From Stephanodiscus triporus (taxonomy: Eukaryota; Bacillariophyta; Thalassiosirophyceae; Thalassiosirales; Thalassiosiraceae): a stretch of DNA of 18,311 nt. Positions 1 to 9,110 of the stretch are shown piece after piece (position 1 is the first letter of the stretch; each line of letters starts with the position of its first letter). Under the pieces are notes generated by a model. That model was given only the letters and a program-made list of their open reading frames with translations, had not been told where the DNA came from and did no database searches. Where the stretch lies: the NCBI GenBank assembly GCA_036939755.1, contig JALLAZ010000265.1, forward strand, positions 1 to 18,311. The letters are read 5' to 3'. The position numbers and the translations under genes are program-made.

Positions 1-75
1 GACGACGACGAGCGCGCCCACGACGGCGAGGAGATCCGGCGGCGCTCGGCGGCCGTGCCTGCGTCCGGCCGCCAT
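1..75 (-). CDS. 5' end of an unidentified gene with a signal-peptide-like N-terminus (partial)
   Basis: The reverse strand has an ATG at 75-73 in a good context (ATCATGG), followed by 25 open codons that run off the window edge. The visible protein starts MAAGRRHGRRAPPD and continues into a hydrophobic run, LLAVVGALVVV. A basic N-region followed by a hydrophobic core looks like a signal peptide or a first membrane segment. The stretch is GC-rich like the coding DNA next to it, and (GA)n/(CA)n-type repeats lie just upstream on its strand. It is divergent from the HA-repeat gene at 553. Nothing is left to show its function. It could also be chance open sequence, since 25 codons in GC-rich DNA is weak evidence. 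Confidence 0.4.
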   Translation of the reverse strand, partial: MAAGRRHGRRAPPDLLAVVGALVVV

Positions 76-552
76 GATCGAGCGCTTTTTGACGGCGGTG
101 TGCGCGTGCGTGTGCGTGCGCGTGCGTCCCTCTCTCTCTCTCTCTCTGAAAAGAATGGGACGAGGAGAGGAGAGGAGAGAGGGGTACTTTATGTTGTAGG
201 AGGGTTTGAAGTTGTATCGTAAGTATGGTGGTAGTTTTCGGAGTTGCCGCCCGGCCCAGCCACCCGCCCGAGACGACATGGCGAAAAAGATTCACACGCG
301 TGGTCCGAGTAATGAATACCATACTTACTCCTATGTAGAGTAGCGTAGAGTTTTTCGCTCCCGCCAAAACAGTCAATGTCTCCTTGTAACTTTTTACCAG
401 TAGTACGATAGTCTTGCATCTCTATCTCTCTCTACGAATTCTTTCTCTAGCGATACATTTAATCGCTGCAATTATTATTTGTCGGGTGGAATCGTCGGAG
501 ATTTCTCGACTCACTCTCTCTCTCTCTCTCTCTCTTCGATAATTTTTTTTTC
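76..552. promoter_or_regulatory. Divergent intergenic region with CT/GA microsatellites
   Basis: This 477 bp spacer lies between the truncated minus-strand gene and the HA-repeat gene. It holds a GTGCGTGCG-type run at about 98-127, and pyrimidine (CT)n runs at about 129-147, 418-435 and 510-534. The last run ends about 20 bp before the HA-gene ATG, where it may form part of a 5' UTR or an initiator-type promoter. I see no convincing TATA box. A 76-codon minus-strand reading frame at 189-419 has no recognisable features and is not called. Confidence 0.4.
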
Positions 553-836
553 ATGTCGATTGCAATCCGCCGGCCGTCGATCCTCGTCCTCCTCTTCTCG
601 TTCCTACTACTGCGCCCCCTCCGGGCTTCGATCGGGGGATTCGCGATCCGCGTCGGCCGTCGTCGCTCGGTCGCTCGTCGTCGTGACAATCGTCCTCCTC
701 CTCGGGGCCGAGGACGATGGGCCCTCCTCGGCGACGATGCGGGGACGGCGGAGGCCGCCGACGACCGCGACGGCGAGGACGACGACGGGCCGGCGGCCGC
801 TACTACCACCGCGATGGCGGCGGCGGCGGCGGGAAC

Positions 837-868
<32 letters not shown>

Positions 869-2727
869 AGTCCGCGGAGGGAAGGAGGCGCGGGAGGAGG
901 AGGAGGAGCTGGGACGAGAGCCTCGCCCTCCTCCGGTCGTACGGGGAGTCGAACGGCCATCATAACGTTCCCCAGTCGGACAGGCCCCTGGGGACGTGGG
1001 TCAACCGACAGAGGATCGAGCACGCGAGGTACATGCACAACGAGGGGATGATGATATCGATGCGAGGATGTGATGATCCGGGGACGGGTGAGACTGCCGC
1101 CGATGCAACGACCGCCGTCATGGGAAACGGTCGCGACGATAAAAGGATACGTCGACTTAGAACGTCCATGACCGCCCGTCGGAAGGAGCTTCTCGACGAG
1201 GTGGGCTTCGTGTGGGATGCGATGGGACACAGCTGGAACGCGCATTACGGGGAATTGTGAGTTTTTTTTTATTTTTTCCGTCGGGGCCTGCTGCGGATTT
1301 TTCCCCGTGACCGACATGCATCGCCCGATCATAATATTCGCGAAGGAGCATCTTTCCCCGAGCCTCAACGAAATTTCTCGTGTGTGTTTTTGTACACTTC
1401 AGGTGTGAATTCCGTAAGGTCAACGGCCACTGCGTCGTGCCGAGATCCAACGGACGACTCGGAGCGTGGGTGGAGAAGCAGAGGATCGAATACAAGAAGT
1501 ACCTCCGGGCCACGAGGGGAGTAGCGGTCGAATGCGACGGCAGGGCGGCGGCGGACGATGATGACGCGCCCAAGACGATCCTGACCGAGGGCAGGGTCGA
1601 AAAATTGAACGACGTCGGCTTCGTGTGGGACGTGCGAGAGAGGCAGTTCGAAAGGAGGCTCGGCCAGCTTCGCATACACAGGCAAACGAACGGGAGGGTG
1701 GACCCGCGATGCATGAACGGTTCCCTCGCCGTTTGGGTGCGCAGGTACGAACGGCTGTATCGTAGGTACCTCGACGCGGCCGGCAGGGTCGACGTCGACG
1801 ACGAGACGCTGTCGGGGATACTGCCCGAGAATCGACGCTTAGCCCTCGAGGGCGTGGGCTTCTGCAGGAACATGTTCGACGAGCCTCGCGCCAGGTCGGA
1901 CAGGAATCGTCGCGCCACCTGGGAGGAGAGATACGAAGAACTGGAAGAGTACAAGGCCGAGGTGAGACACCTTGGGAAGGTCGACTGATTTGTTTTGTTC
2001 GTCATTTTTCATAGCATGGTCACTGCGTGGTGCCGAAAAATTACGGACCCTTGGGCTCTTGGGTCCGCGCGCAGAGACATTCGATGAAAGAAATGGGTAC
2101 GACGGGTTCGTCGTTCGAGTACGGCGGACTGCTTTCCCGCGATAGGGTCGATAGACTGGATCGGCTCGGTTTCGTTTGGGACGTTCACCAGGTAAGTAAC
2201 GGAATAGCGCGATGGAGAAGTGATATTGGTCTTTTGCATTCATCTTTCATCAGCTAACAGTAACGGATTCACGACACAATGAACTCCAGTGGCAATGGAA
2301 CGAGACGTATCACGAGCTGCTAAGATACAAGGAGGAGCACAATCACACGAATGTTCCCATGTCGTACGGGGGACTTGGACTCTGGGTGCTCAATCAGAGG
2401 TCGGATTACAACTCGTATCGAAAAGGGAAACAATCCGGGATGACGCCCGCGCGGCTAGAGCTTTTGAAGAATGTAGGATTCGAATTCGAGCTGGGTCAAA
2501 AAATCCTCTCCGCGGCAGACGAGCGTTGGCAGATGCGATTGAACAAGCTGAAGGAGTACAAAGAAAAGTGGGGGACGTTCATTGTGAAGCAGCACCACAA
2601 TCTGTCTTTGTATAATTGGATTCAGCACCAGAAAACAAAGCTGCAGGGGAAAAAGTTCTCAATGAAAAAGGAGAGAGAGGCCGCTCTTCGGTCCATAGGA
2701 TTTCTAGGCAATAGTACTCAATTATGA
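553..2727 (+). CDS. Protein with six helicase-associated (HA) repeats and an N-terminal signal peptide
   Basis: I infer four exons: 553-1256, 1403-1961, 2015-2191 and 2254-2727 (TGA), giving 637 residues. Introns use GTGAGT, GTGAGA and GTAAGT donors with CAG, TAG and CAG acceptors, and each junction restores an HA repeat. The last acceptor could instead be at 2289. Residues 1-26 form a strong signal peptide (RRPS, then LVLLFSFLLL). A low-complexity Arg, Ala and Thr-rich linker follows, including a nine-Thr run from a GAC microsatellite. HA units begin near residues 119, 228, 316, 407, 492 and 559. They have the pattern W..yeeL..Y...GH..VP....LG.WV..QR, closed by L..(V/L)GF.W. Units 3 and 6 are the most diverged. 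HA domains are named from the tails of some bacterial and algal helicases, but no helicase motif is present here. The function is unknown; a nucleic-acid or protein-binding role is inference. It converges with lycopene cyclase, with 69 bp between the stops. Confidence 0.83.
839..868 (+). repeat. GAC trinucleotide microsatellite inside the HA-repeat gene
   Basis: About nine uninterrupted ACG/GAC units are read in frame as a poly-Thr run (residues 97-105) in the linker between the signal peptide and HA unit 1. Its length is probably variable between strains. Similar but shorter GAC or GTC runs occur at 1-10 and around 4366-4380 in the lycopene cyclase 5' region. Confidence 0.85.
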
Positions 2728-2796
2728 AGTCTGCAGCTCCAGCATAAACATCTTTCATTCTTATTAGACTACCAGGCTTGTAAACATCGGGCTTGT

Positions 2797-4746
2797 CTAT
2801 CCCACCAATACTCTGCTTTCTTCGAAATCCACCGGAACGATTTCCTCCACTTTTGAATCCTCAATCATCTTCCGTGCTTCTGCCTTGGCAGCCACATCCC
2901 CAACCGCCATGTGCTTCTCCTTGTACTCGTACCCAGCTGGCATCCCAAAAAACGGAGTCACCGATTGCGGCAACGGCACCCCCTCCGTAATCGAGTAAGC
3001 GATGATGCTCCCCAGCATGTCAAACGCCACAGACGGGGGCAGCTTCGAGACGAACGTAATCCCGAAGACCAGGCGGGACCACCAACCCTCGTGATTCTCG
3101 TTGTACGGCAGGCCCGGCCATCCCGCTAGGAATCCACCCCACATTGCCAACGGTAGCTTAAAGAAGCCACCGAAGAAACCCCGCAGGCCCACAACGTCCT
3201 GACCCATCAGATACTCGCCCCCGAACACGGCGAAGTTCCGTTGGGCGATGTTGCTCGGGGACCAGATGGCGTCATACGCCCTCGCGGCCGCTCGATCCGG
3301 ATTCCAACCGGAGCGATCCTTCAACTCCTCGCGTATCGCCCTGGCCGCGCTCCCCGCCCCCATCATGGTCCTGCAAAGGGTGTATCCGGTGCTAGGGTGC
3401 ACCATCGCGGCAGCGCCGCCGTACCCCACCACCCTCTGGTCCTTCGCCGGCAAAGGCCCGCCCATGGGGATGTAACAGTACTCCTCCTCCTCGACGTCGA
3501 TCACGGTTATCCCGAGGTGCTCGAGGCGGGTCATGCACCGTTCCTTGCACTCCATGAACGAAAGCGCCGGGCGGGCCACGAGGGAGGTCTCCTCAAAGAA
3601 GATGCGGTCCGAGCCTAGGGGCATGGCGTACATGAACGTCGGCGCAGTCTCTGCCTTGGACAGCTCGACGGATCCCTCAGCGAAGTGATCCGTTCGATAA
3701 TCGAAGAGGGTCATCGCCTCCTTGGAGTACGGTCCCACGGAGTCCGGATCGGGGACGGAGGACTCGTCGACCCTGACCAGGCATCCGTAGGCGATCTGGT
3801 ACCCCGGGGGGGTCGATCGGGCACGATCGTCCCTGAGGACAACGCGCGTTTCGTGGCCGGTGCAGTCCACGACCAGTCTTGCTCGCACTCGCGTCGACGT
3901 CCCGGTCCCGTCCCTCGATTCGAGGAGGACGGTCGATCTGGACCCGTCGTGGACCAACGCACCCTGGGGGGAGTATATGTTCTGCGAGGTTGCTCGCGAG
4001 ACGTGACTCCTACGCGTCACCCTGTACCTCGCCCTCCCCTCCGCCCTCCCGTCCGCGCCGCCGATGGGTTCGACCAGCTCGCTCCTCGGGCTGAGTGTCC
4101 TCCTGAGCGCGTCCCTATCGACGCGACAGTACGGCCTGTCGAGCCTCAGCCGTTCCCCCACGGGAACGTCGAAGCTCCCGCCGAAGTAACAGTCGGTGAC
4201 ATCCCACGTCCGCTCGATGCACGCGTCGGCGAGGGGCTGCCCGAACGACGCGAACATCGCCCGGACGGATTCCCACTCGTCCTCCCACACGCCGTAGTTG
4301 GGAGGCCATCGTCGGTCGTAGTTGGCGTCGGCCACGAGCACGTCGAACGCGGGGGGGGTGTCGTCGTCGACGTCGTCGTCCTCCCTCGTCGCGCCGGCGC
4401 CGGGGGAGGCGAGGAGGGTGGCGATGGCGCGCGCCGCCGGACCGGAGCCGAGGACGAGGACGTCGCATTCGTCGTCGTGGTCGACTTCGGAGGCTGAGGC
4501 TGAGGCTGAGGCGAGCAGAGCGCGCCACGGCTGTCGCCAACATCCAGACGCTGGACGCGTCGTCGACGGCGGGGAGAATTCGGACGACGACGACATCGAG
4601 GACGGCGTCGTCGAGCGTGACGACGATGACGTCAAGATTCGGCCGACCATCAACGCGGGTCTCGCGGAGGGCGCGACGAAGGCGCCCGTCGATGGGGCGA
4701 ATGTGGCGGCCGTGACGGTCGCTGCGATGCGGAGGGCGCTAGTCAT
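2797..4746 (-). CDS. LCYB: Lycopene beta-cyclase, plastid-targeted
   Basis: This is a single-exon gene of 649 residues. It cyclises the ends of lycopene to beta-rings, giving beta-carotene, the precursor of fucoxanthin and the diadinoxanthin-cycle pigments in diatoms. The start is the first ATG of the frame. It gives MTSALRIAATVTAATFAPSTG followed by AFVAP, a signal peptide ending in a GAF plastid cleavage site and a Ser-rich transit stretch. Family marks are the dinucleotide-binding segment DVLVLGSGPA (95-104), NYGVWEDEW (150-158), YCRVDRDAL (206-214), VDCTGHE (293-299), FFEETSLVARP (383-393) and GYGGAAAMVHPSTGY (441-455). Hydrophobic segments at about 520-590 fit a membrane-associated C-terminal part. 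The enzyme works at plastid membranes with FAD/NAD(P)H. An insert rich in Asp and Gly at about 116-132 is lineage-specific. It is longer than plant enzymes (about 500), through the presequence and low-complexity linkers. It shares a divergent spacer with the vWA gene. Confidence 0.95.
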   Translation of the reverse strand: MTSALRIAATVTAATFAPSTGAFVAPSARPALMVGRILTSSSSRSTTPSSMSSSSEFSPPSTTRPASGCWRQPWRALLASASASASEVDHDDECDVLVLGSGPAARAIATLLASPGAGATREDDDVDDDTPPAFDVLVADANYDRRWPPNYGVWEDEWESVRAMFASFGQPLADACIERTWDVTDCYFGGSFDVPVGERLRLDRPYCRVDRDALRRTLSPRSELVEPIGGADGRAEGRARYRVTRRSHVSRATSQNIYSPQGALVHDGSRSTVLLESRDGTGTSTRVRARLVVDCTGHETRVVLRDDRARSTPPGYQIAYGCLVRVDESSVPDPDSVGPYSKEAMTLFDYRTDHFAEGSVELSKAETAPTFMYAMPLGSDRIFFEETSLVARPALSFMECKERCMTRLEHLGITVIDVEEEEYCYIPMGGPLPAKDQRVVGYGGAAAMVHPSTGYTLCRTMMGAGSAARAIREELKDRSGWNPDRAAARAYDAIWSPSNIAQRNFAVFGGEYLMGQDVVGLRGFFGGFFKLPLAMWGGFLAGWPGLPYNENHEGWWSRLVFGITFVSKLPPSVAFDMLGSIIAYSITEGVPLPQSVTPFFGMPAGYEYKEKHMAVGDVAAKAEARKMIEDSKVEEIVPVDFEESRVLVG

Positions 4747-5323
4747 AGATGCCTCTCTCTGGTAGAATTTCAGACATAAGCACGGACGGACTCGACGACG
4801 AGACGCACGCAAAGTGATACGATGAGCAGCTCAGGTTTTTTCTGGGTCTGACTCGAGGGGGCCTGCCCCCCAAACCACATAATTGGTCTTTCGTCCACGT
4901 AGTTAGCTAGCTGTAGATTCATCATACTCGTACCATACCCCAAAAAATTTTGATGTTGTGACAGCGTAGAAGTCTTATTAATTCCTATGTGGAGCGGTGC
5001 ACTACGTACTTAGTTTGAATTGTTTTTTCGTGTGAATCCGATTCACATTAAGTAAGAGTATTAGGTAGTGTGACCAAATTTCTACGAGCTTGATTTCAGT
5101 CACAGTGATACTCTATGTATTATTTACGCGGAGGCGAACGTTGCCCAGAAACACACAGAAAACATCACAGAAAGGGTGCATGAAAATCGAATAAAAGTGC
5201 ACCCCGGCCGGGTCGGTTGGTAGGTCTTGATCCGCTGTTTCCATAAGAAGAAGTTACGATAGCATCGATTCATTTTGGAGCGTTCGGTCCAGAGAGGGTG
5301 CCATCGGAGGCTTCAGCGGGGAC
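4747..5323. promoter_or_regulatory. Divergent promoter region between lycopene cyclase and the vWA gene
   Basis: This 577 bp spacer has clearly lower GC than the coding DNA on either side. It must hold the promoters and 5' UTRs of both genes. Visible elements are a GGGGG-CCTG-CCCCC hairpin at 4857-4870, an AGCTAGCT palindrome near 4905, and a 17 bp near-perfect palindrome at 5031-5047 listed separately. I see no open reading frame worth calling. Confidence 0.5.
5031..5047. promoter_or_regulatory. 17 bp palindrome, candidate protein-binding site
   Basis: TGTGAATC-C-GATTCACA is an inverted repeat with two perfect 8 bp arms around one central base. It lies near the middle of the divergent spacer, 284 bp upstream of the lycopene cyclase ATG and 276 bp upstream of the vWA ATG. 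Symmetric arms of this size suit a dimeric DNA-binding protein serving either or both genes. No factor is known to me for this motif, and chance is possible. Confidence 0.35.
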
Positions 5324-7458
5324 ATGGGCACCCGCGCTGGCGACGGCGGCAGCGGCGCGATGAGAAATAACCGCAACTACGCGTCGAATGACGACGACTA
5401 CGACAGGATCAGCGTGGGACGAAGTTTGGGCTCGTCCATGTATCATCCGATGTCTGTGGCTTCCGTGACTGCGGTGGGGTCGTGGTCGGGGTCAGGGTCG
5501 AGTGGGGGACCGGTGCCCCCCTCCAATCGCAAGGCTCCTCCTCCCCCCTATCCCGCGACGATTTATGACGAGTACGACAACAATAGCAGGGGACAAAGTG
5601 TGAAGTCCTTGGGTTCGGGATCGGGTTCGGGTTCGGGATCGGGATCGAGTGGGGGAGCGGTGGCTCCCGCCCGTGGTCCTACGGGGAAGTCGGGGTCGAG
5701 CGGGGGAAAGGTGGCTCCCGTTAATCCCACGTCGCCGGCAAGGGAGAGGGAGTCATTCGGGTCGAGGCAGGGGATGGGAGAATACGAGGACGTCGGAGAA
5801 TACGAGTACGGCCGCAATAATAATCCATACGTCGATAATGAACATGGATTTTATCACGGGGATGCCAGGTCATCCTTTTCTTGGGATCCGGTGTCTAACA
5901 TGCATGGTCATATGAGGACATCGGGCTCCGTCCGATCGACGGCCCGTATCCCACCCCAAGTTTCCACACAGTTACCTCACAGTGCTCAATTTTCAAACCA
6001 TCAAGAAGCTAGGGATGAGATGCCCCGGGATCCGTTGACAAACATGCATGGTCCTATGGGAACGAGTGGTACAAATTCGAGAAGAGTCGATAGCAGTAAG
6101 TTTGTGCGCGATTTTTTTTCTGGTTTGTAATCTAGAATTGGTGATTGTTCACGACTAAACCGTTCTTATGTTCTTTTTTTTCTTTTTTTCAGATCAATTA
6201 ATAAAGGAAGGTTACTCAACTGGACTTGCTGTCGCTCTTGCCGAAAATTCAGCGAGGTACGATTTTAGATATTGGGTAGTGGACAACAGCGGGTCAATGC
6301 AGATAGGGGATGGCCATCGGATTGTATGGAAAGATGGCAAGGCGACGCCGGTGGCTTGTACTAGGTGGGAAGAGATTTCGCAAACCGTCACGTACCATGC
6401 TCGTATGGCGTCCGTGTTAGAGTGTCCGACTATTTTTCAGGTGAGAAGCCTCATTTCTCTAGTATATGATTTAGTTGCGTTGCGAAACACCTAACTGTTG
6501 CACAATGTTTGCATATCAGCTACTCAATGATCCCGCAATGCGCACGGTACCTCAGAAATTCAGTGTCTGCGAGCATGGGATGTCGTACGCCCAGTCGGAG
6601 GTTTCAAGTGCAATTGAGATAATGAGGAAAGTGAGTCCAAGTGGTGTTACTTCGATAACACGGCATGTTTTGAACATCCAAGAGCACATTACAGGCATGG
6701 CTGCCGAACTGAGGAGGAACGGGAAGATTGTCGCTATAATTTTGGCGACGGATGGTATGTCGTGTTTGATGCTTCAAAGGAAAGCCATTCATTTCACGAT
6801 GTTTCTCAATCCAAATATAATATACTTTATACTTGTCAACAGGTCTTCCCACCGACGAGCTGGGTTGTGAGGGTGAGAACATCACCAACGAAGTAAGTCC
6901 ACCCTCTCTTCTTCCTACTTATTGACGTTTTAGTAACATAACATGCTGACCCAATATTTCGGCAATTCGCAGTTCATAAGAGCTCTTCGGTCACTGGAAG
7001 GGTTACCTGTATGGACCGTGATCCGTCTGTGCACCGACGAAGAAAAAGTGAAACGGTTTTACAACTCACTTGATGATGAACTTGAACTAAGCGTTGAAGT
7101 CCTTGATGATTATGCGGCTGAAGCCAAGGAGGTTCACGGACAAAATCCATGGATCACATACGCACTGCCCCTCCACAGATGTCGAGAACTGGGATACCAC
7201 GTGCGACTTTTTGACATGATAGACGAACGCCCACTCACCCCAAGCGAAATTCGGAGTTTCTGTTTATTTATCTTGGGGCTAAGTGAGGATGATCTGCCAG
7301 ATCCGGGGGCGGACCCTAAACGGTTCCTGAAATTGTTGCAATATAGGCTCGAAAGAGAGCAACTGCAATGGAATCCCATAAAAAAGAAGATCACTCCCTG
7401 GATTTTGATCAAGGAGCTCAAGAAGACATTCTCCAATCGAAAGTGTGTCGTCATGTGA
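5324..7458 (+). CDS. von Willebrand factor A domain protein with a C-terminal CaaX box
   Basis: I infer five exons: 5324-6095, 6193-6440, 6520-6754, 6843-6892 and 6973-7458 (TGA), giving 596 residues. Donors are GTAAGT, GTGAGA, GTATGT and GTAAGT, and all acceptors are CAG. Residues 1-257 are a low-complexity, Gly/Ser/Pro-rich and probably disordered region with internal repeats. The vWA domain follows with a complete MIDAS metal site: D288-x-S290-x-S292 (VVDNSGSM), T384 (SGVTSI) and D418 (LATDGLPTDE). The C-terminal part, about 440-560, has conserved-looking, mixed charged segments (GYHVRLFDMID, LPDPGADPKRFLKLL). The protein ends KCVVM, a CaaX box of the type recognised by farnesyltransferase, so I infer anchoring to the cytosolic face of a membrane. 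The binding partner is unknown. The exon-3 to exon-4 junction falls exactly inside the TDG motif, which supports the model. It converges with the GNAT gene. Confidence 0.82.
5498..5720 (+). repeat. In-frame Gly/Ser repeats in the vWA gene
   Basis: Two kinds of repeat are interleaved. Three copies of a unit of about 25 bp (TCGAGYGGGGGA then GGTG..CCC) start at 5498, 5645 and 5696, and each codes for a GSSGGxVxP block. Between the first two copies, at 5611-5648, about six GGGTTC/GGGATC hexamers code for (GS)n. All keep the reading frame, so length change would alter only the disordered N-terminal region. Confidence 0.75.
5883..6065 (+). repeat. Duplicated NMHG motif in the vWA gene
   Basis: Two related 39 bp segments, at 5883-5921 and 6027-6065, share GGGATCCG and AACATGCATGGTC blocks and are 144 bp apart. 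They code for DPVSNMHGHMRTSG and DPLTNMHGPMGTSG. The conserved core DP-x-x-NMHG-x-M-x-TSG suggests a duplicated short linear motif, perhaps a binding site, within an otherwise disordered region. Confidence 0.65.
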
Positions 7459-7691
7459 TTGCACCGAGTAGTCTTGAATTATATATATATTTATGTATCA
7501 TAATCGATAATAACAGAGAGGCTCGTACAGATGAGAAACTGCCTGTCACCGTCATAACATCTTAAAGCTGCAGTAAACCTTAAAGATTGCCCCCCCTCTA
7601 GGCACAAAGTGCTCCCAAACCCTTATGTTCATTATCTAGTTACCTTTTTAATTGTATGTTTATTCACGCGCATCATTTCCAATGAGGTGAC
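7459..7691. other. Convergent 3' spacer between the vWA and GNAT genes
   Basis: This is AT-rich DNA of 233 bp between two facing stop codons. It should hold both 3' UTRs and polyadenylation sites. It includes an alternating TA run at about 7480-7490 and a CCCCCCTC tract at about 7591-7598. No gene is seen. Confidence 0.4.
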
Positions 7692-8777
7692 CTATTGCAC
7701 AAAGAAGGAACTCCTGAGCTTTTGAATGAAGGAGAAATCGCTCGCCTTCTCGGGGGTTTTGCCCCGATTACCGACGGCGTCGAGCCGCTTAATCATCGCA
7801 TACTTGGTTATTCGAGATTCCCTCAGAAAGAAGCCGGACGTATCATACCTCCGGCAGGTTGGATCGGCGAACACGAACTCCCAACCCCGGGATTTGTAGA
7901 ATTGAATCGCCAACGTGTTATCCTCCTCGACCTGGAGGACGATTTCGGTGTGATTGGCTTTCCAATTCCGAACGGCCTCCTCGCATGCGTCGAGGAGCCT
8001 CGACCCAACGCCACTGTTCCGGGCGCTTTCGACCACCGACAGGTTGGACAGGTACGGTCGTGGCATATTGGTGGCGTCTCTCCGTCGCCTGGTTTCGAAA
8101 TTGTCGCCTAGGCCGAAGTACTTTTCGGATACTTCGCAATACCCTATGATTTCTCCCGTCGAGTACATCACCTCCCCACCGTTCGTGGACGTCGGAAGTT
8201 CGGCATTGTAAATTCGTGTCACATCGTCGATGAGGCCCTCTCTATTCCCATTGATTTTCGTCCCGCTTGGGACGGGGTAAACCCGCCTAGCGACTATCAG
8301 ATCCACCTGCTGATCTTGTTGGAATGCATTCCGTGCGAGGATGTCCCCGGTCTGAAAATTCCTCAGGTAAGCGAGTTGCAGAGCCTTCCACGGGGTCACC
8401 TGCTTCTTCCCTCCTTCGCCATTCGCCGCGACGTCCTCTTGTTCGTTGAAGAACACATCGATGCACAATCTGACGATTTCGTCAATCTCGCTGTTCTTCC
8501 CCCGGCCTATGTTTTGTATTATGAATGGAACGCGTCGTCCCTGCGTCGATGCTTGCGCTCGATTATCGTCATCGACGTTAATGCTGTTATCTTTTCGGCC
8601 CTCGGCGTTATTACCCCAATTCGCGAGACGCAGGGTAGCGGACGACGTCGATCTTATAAATGGCGGCACAGCAACCCAAGATGTGATTGTTCTCCGTGAT
8701 GTAACGTCATTATTTGCACGAATGGCTATATTCGTAACGACGAATGATAGCACCCTCAGCATGCGAATCATCGTCAT
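7692..8777 (-). CDS. GNAT-family N-acetyltransferase
   Basis: This single-exon gene codes for 361 residues from the first ATG of the frame (8777-8775, context CAAACATGA); further ATGs two and five codons on are possible starts. GNAT enzymes move an acetyl group from acetyl-CoA to an amine. The acetyl-CoA loop is ARNSGVGSRLL (252-262), fitting Q/R-x-x-G-x-G/A, and follows the strand PYLSNLSVV (241-249). The strand LQVEEDN (281-287) and the helix with FYKSRGWEFVF (293-303) complete the fold. The layout PYLSNL, then GVGSRLL, then FYKSRGW resembles plastid GNATs of plants and algae. Residues 1-50 are a hydrophobic then Arg/Ser/Thr-rich leader that may target an organelle, but I see no clear AF cleavage site. 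The substrate cannot be told from sequence. It is divergent from the pyruvate dehydrogenase E2 gene. Confidence 0.85.
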   Translation of the reverse strand: MTMIRMLRVLSFVVTNIAIRANNDVTSRRTITSWVAVPPFIRSTSSATLRLANWGNNAEGRKDNSINVDDDNRAQASTQGRRVPFIIQNIGRGKNSEIDEIVRLCIDVFFNEQEDVAANGEGGKKQVTPWKALQLAYLRNFQTGDILARNAFQQDQQVDLIVARRVYPVPSGTKINGNREGLIDDVTRIYNAELPTSTNGGEVMYSTGEIIGYCEVSEKYFGLGDNFETRRRRDATNMPRPYLSNLSVVESARNSGVGSRLLDACEEAVRNWKANHTEIVLQVEEDNTLAIQFYKSRGWEFVFADPTCRRYDTSGFFLRESRITKYAMIKRLDAVGNRGKTPEKASDFSFIQKLRSSFFVQ

Positions 8778-9110
8778 GTTTGTCAATGCCCAGAGGCATG
8801 GTATGGTGGAGGAGACCGTGGTATTCTGGCTCTTTCTTTAAGCGCTGGCGACCGACGCACACACTCTGTACACATTGCGTGTAATGGTACTTTCTTGCGT
8901 TGGTATCTAGGTACTTAACACAAGACAGCACACCGCACCCACTTTCACACTCCTCTCTACCTCTACGTACGTTTAAGTCACGGTTCTTGCCACGTGTGTC
9001 TGGCCATCGTTTCGTCGATCTTTTTTTCGTTCTCTCTCTGGTACGATAGATGATTCTTCCTCGCACAGACGGCCAAGCCAACGGGAGCAACGAAAATCAT
9101 TTACATAACC
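8778..9110. promoter_or_regulatory. Divergent promoter region between GNAT and PDH E2
   Basis: This 333 bp spacer serves both genes. It holds a CACGTG palindrome (bZIP/bHLH-type core) at 8991-8996, 115 bp upstream of the E2 ATG. It also has a TACGTA palindrome at about 8964-8970 and pyrimidine-rich stretches near 8951-8962 and 9028-9039. Function is inferred only from motif type and position. Confidence 0.4.

Noticed and set aside
74..199. Plus-strand frame of about 41 codons starting at ATG 74 with a hydrophobic start
   Set aside because: It is translated from GTGCG and CT microsatellites and ends soon after; it is probably chance.
189..419. 76-codon minus-strand frame in the left divergent spacer
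   Set aside because: It has no domain, signal or homology hint and a composition like the spacer. It is not impossible as a small gene but is unsupported.
607..1368. 253-codon minus-strand frame and several plus-strand frames over HA exon 1
   Set aside because: These are low-complexity Arg- and Ser-rich translations of GAC/GGC repeats. The HA motifs fix the true frame.
1257..1402. Apparent stop codon after YGEL splitting the HA protein into separate genes
   Set aside because: A GTGAGT donor and CAG acceptor remove it and join YGEL to CEFRKVNGHCVVP, completing an HA repeat.
3685..4497. Long plus-strand open frame (270 codons) opposite lycopene cyclase
   Set aside because: It is antisense to a well-supported gene in GC-rich DNA. 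Its translation is Arg/Gly/Pro-rich without any domain, as expected of a shadow frame.
4627..4634. TGACGTCA palindrome (CRE-type)
   Set aside because: It lies inside the lycopene cyclase coding sequence, in a GAC/GTC-rich stretch where it is expected by chance.
5611..5648. GGGTTC/GGGATC run resembling telomere-like DNA
   Set aside because: The hexamer is not a telomere repeat and is read in frame as Gly-Ser in the vWA gene.
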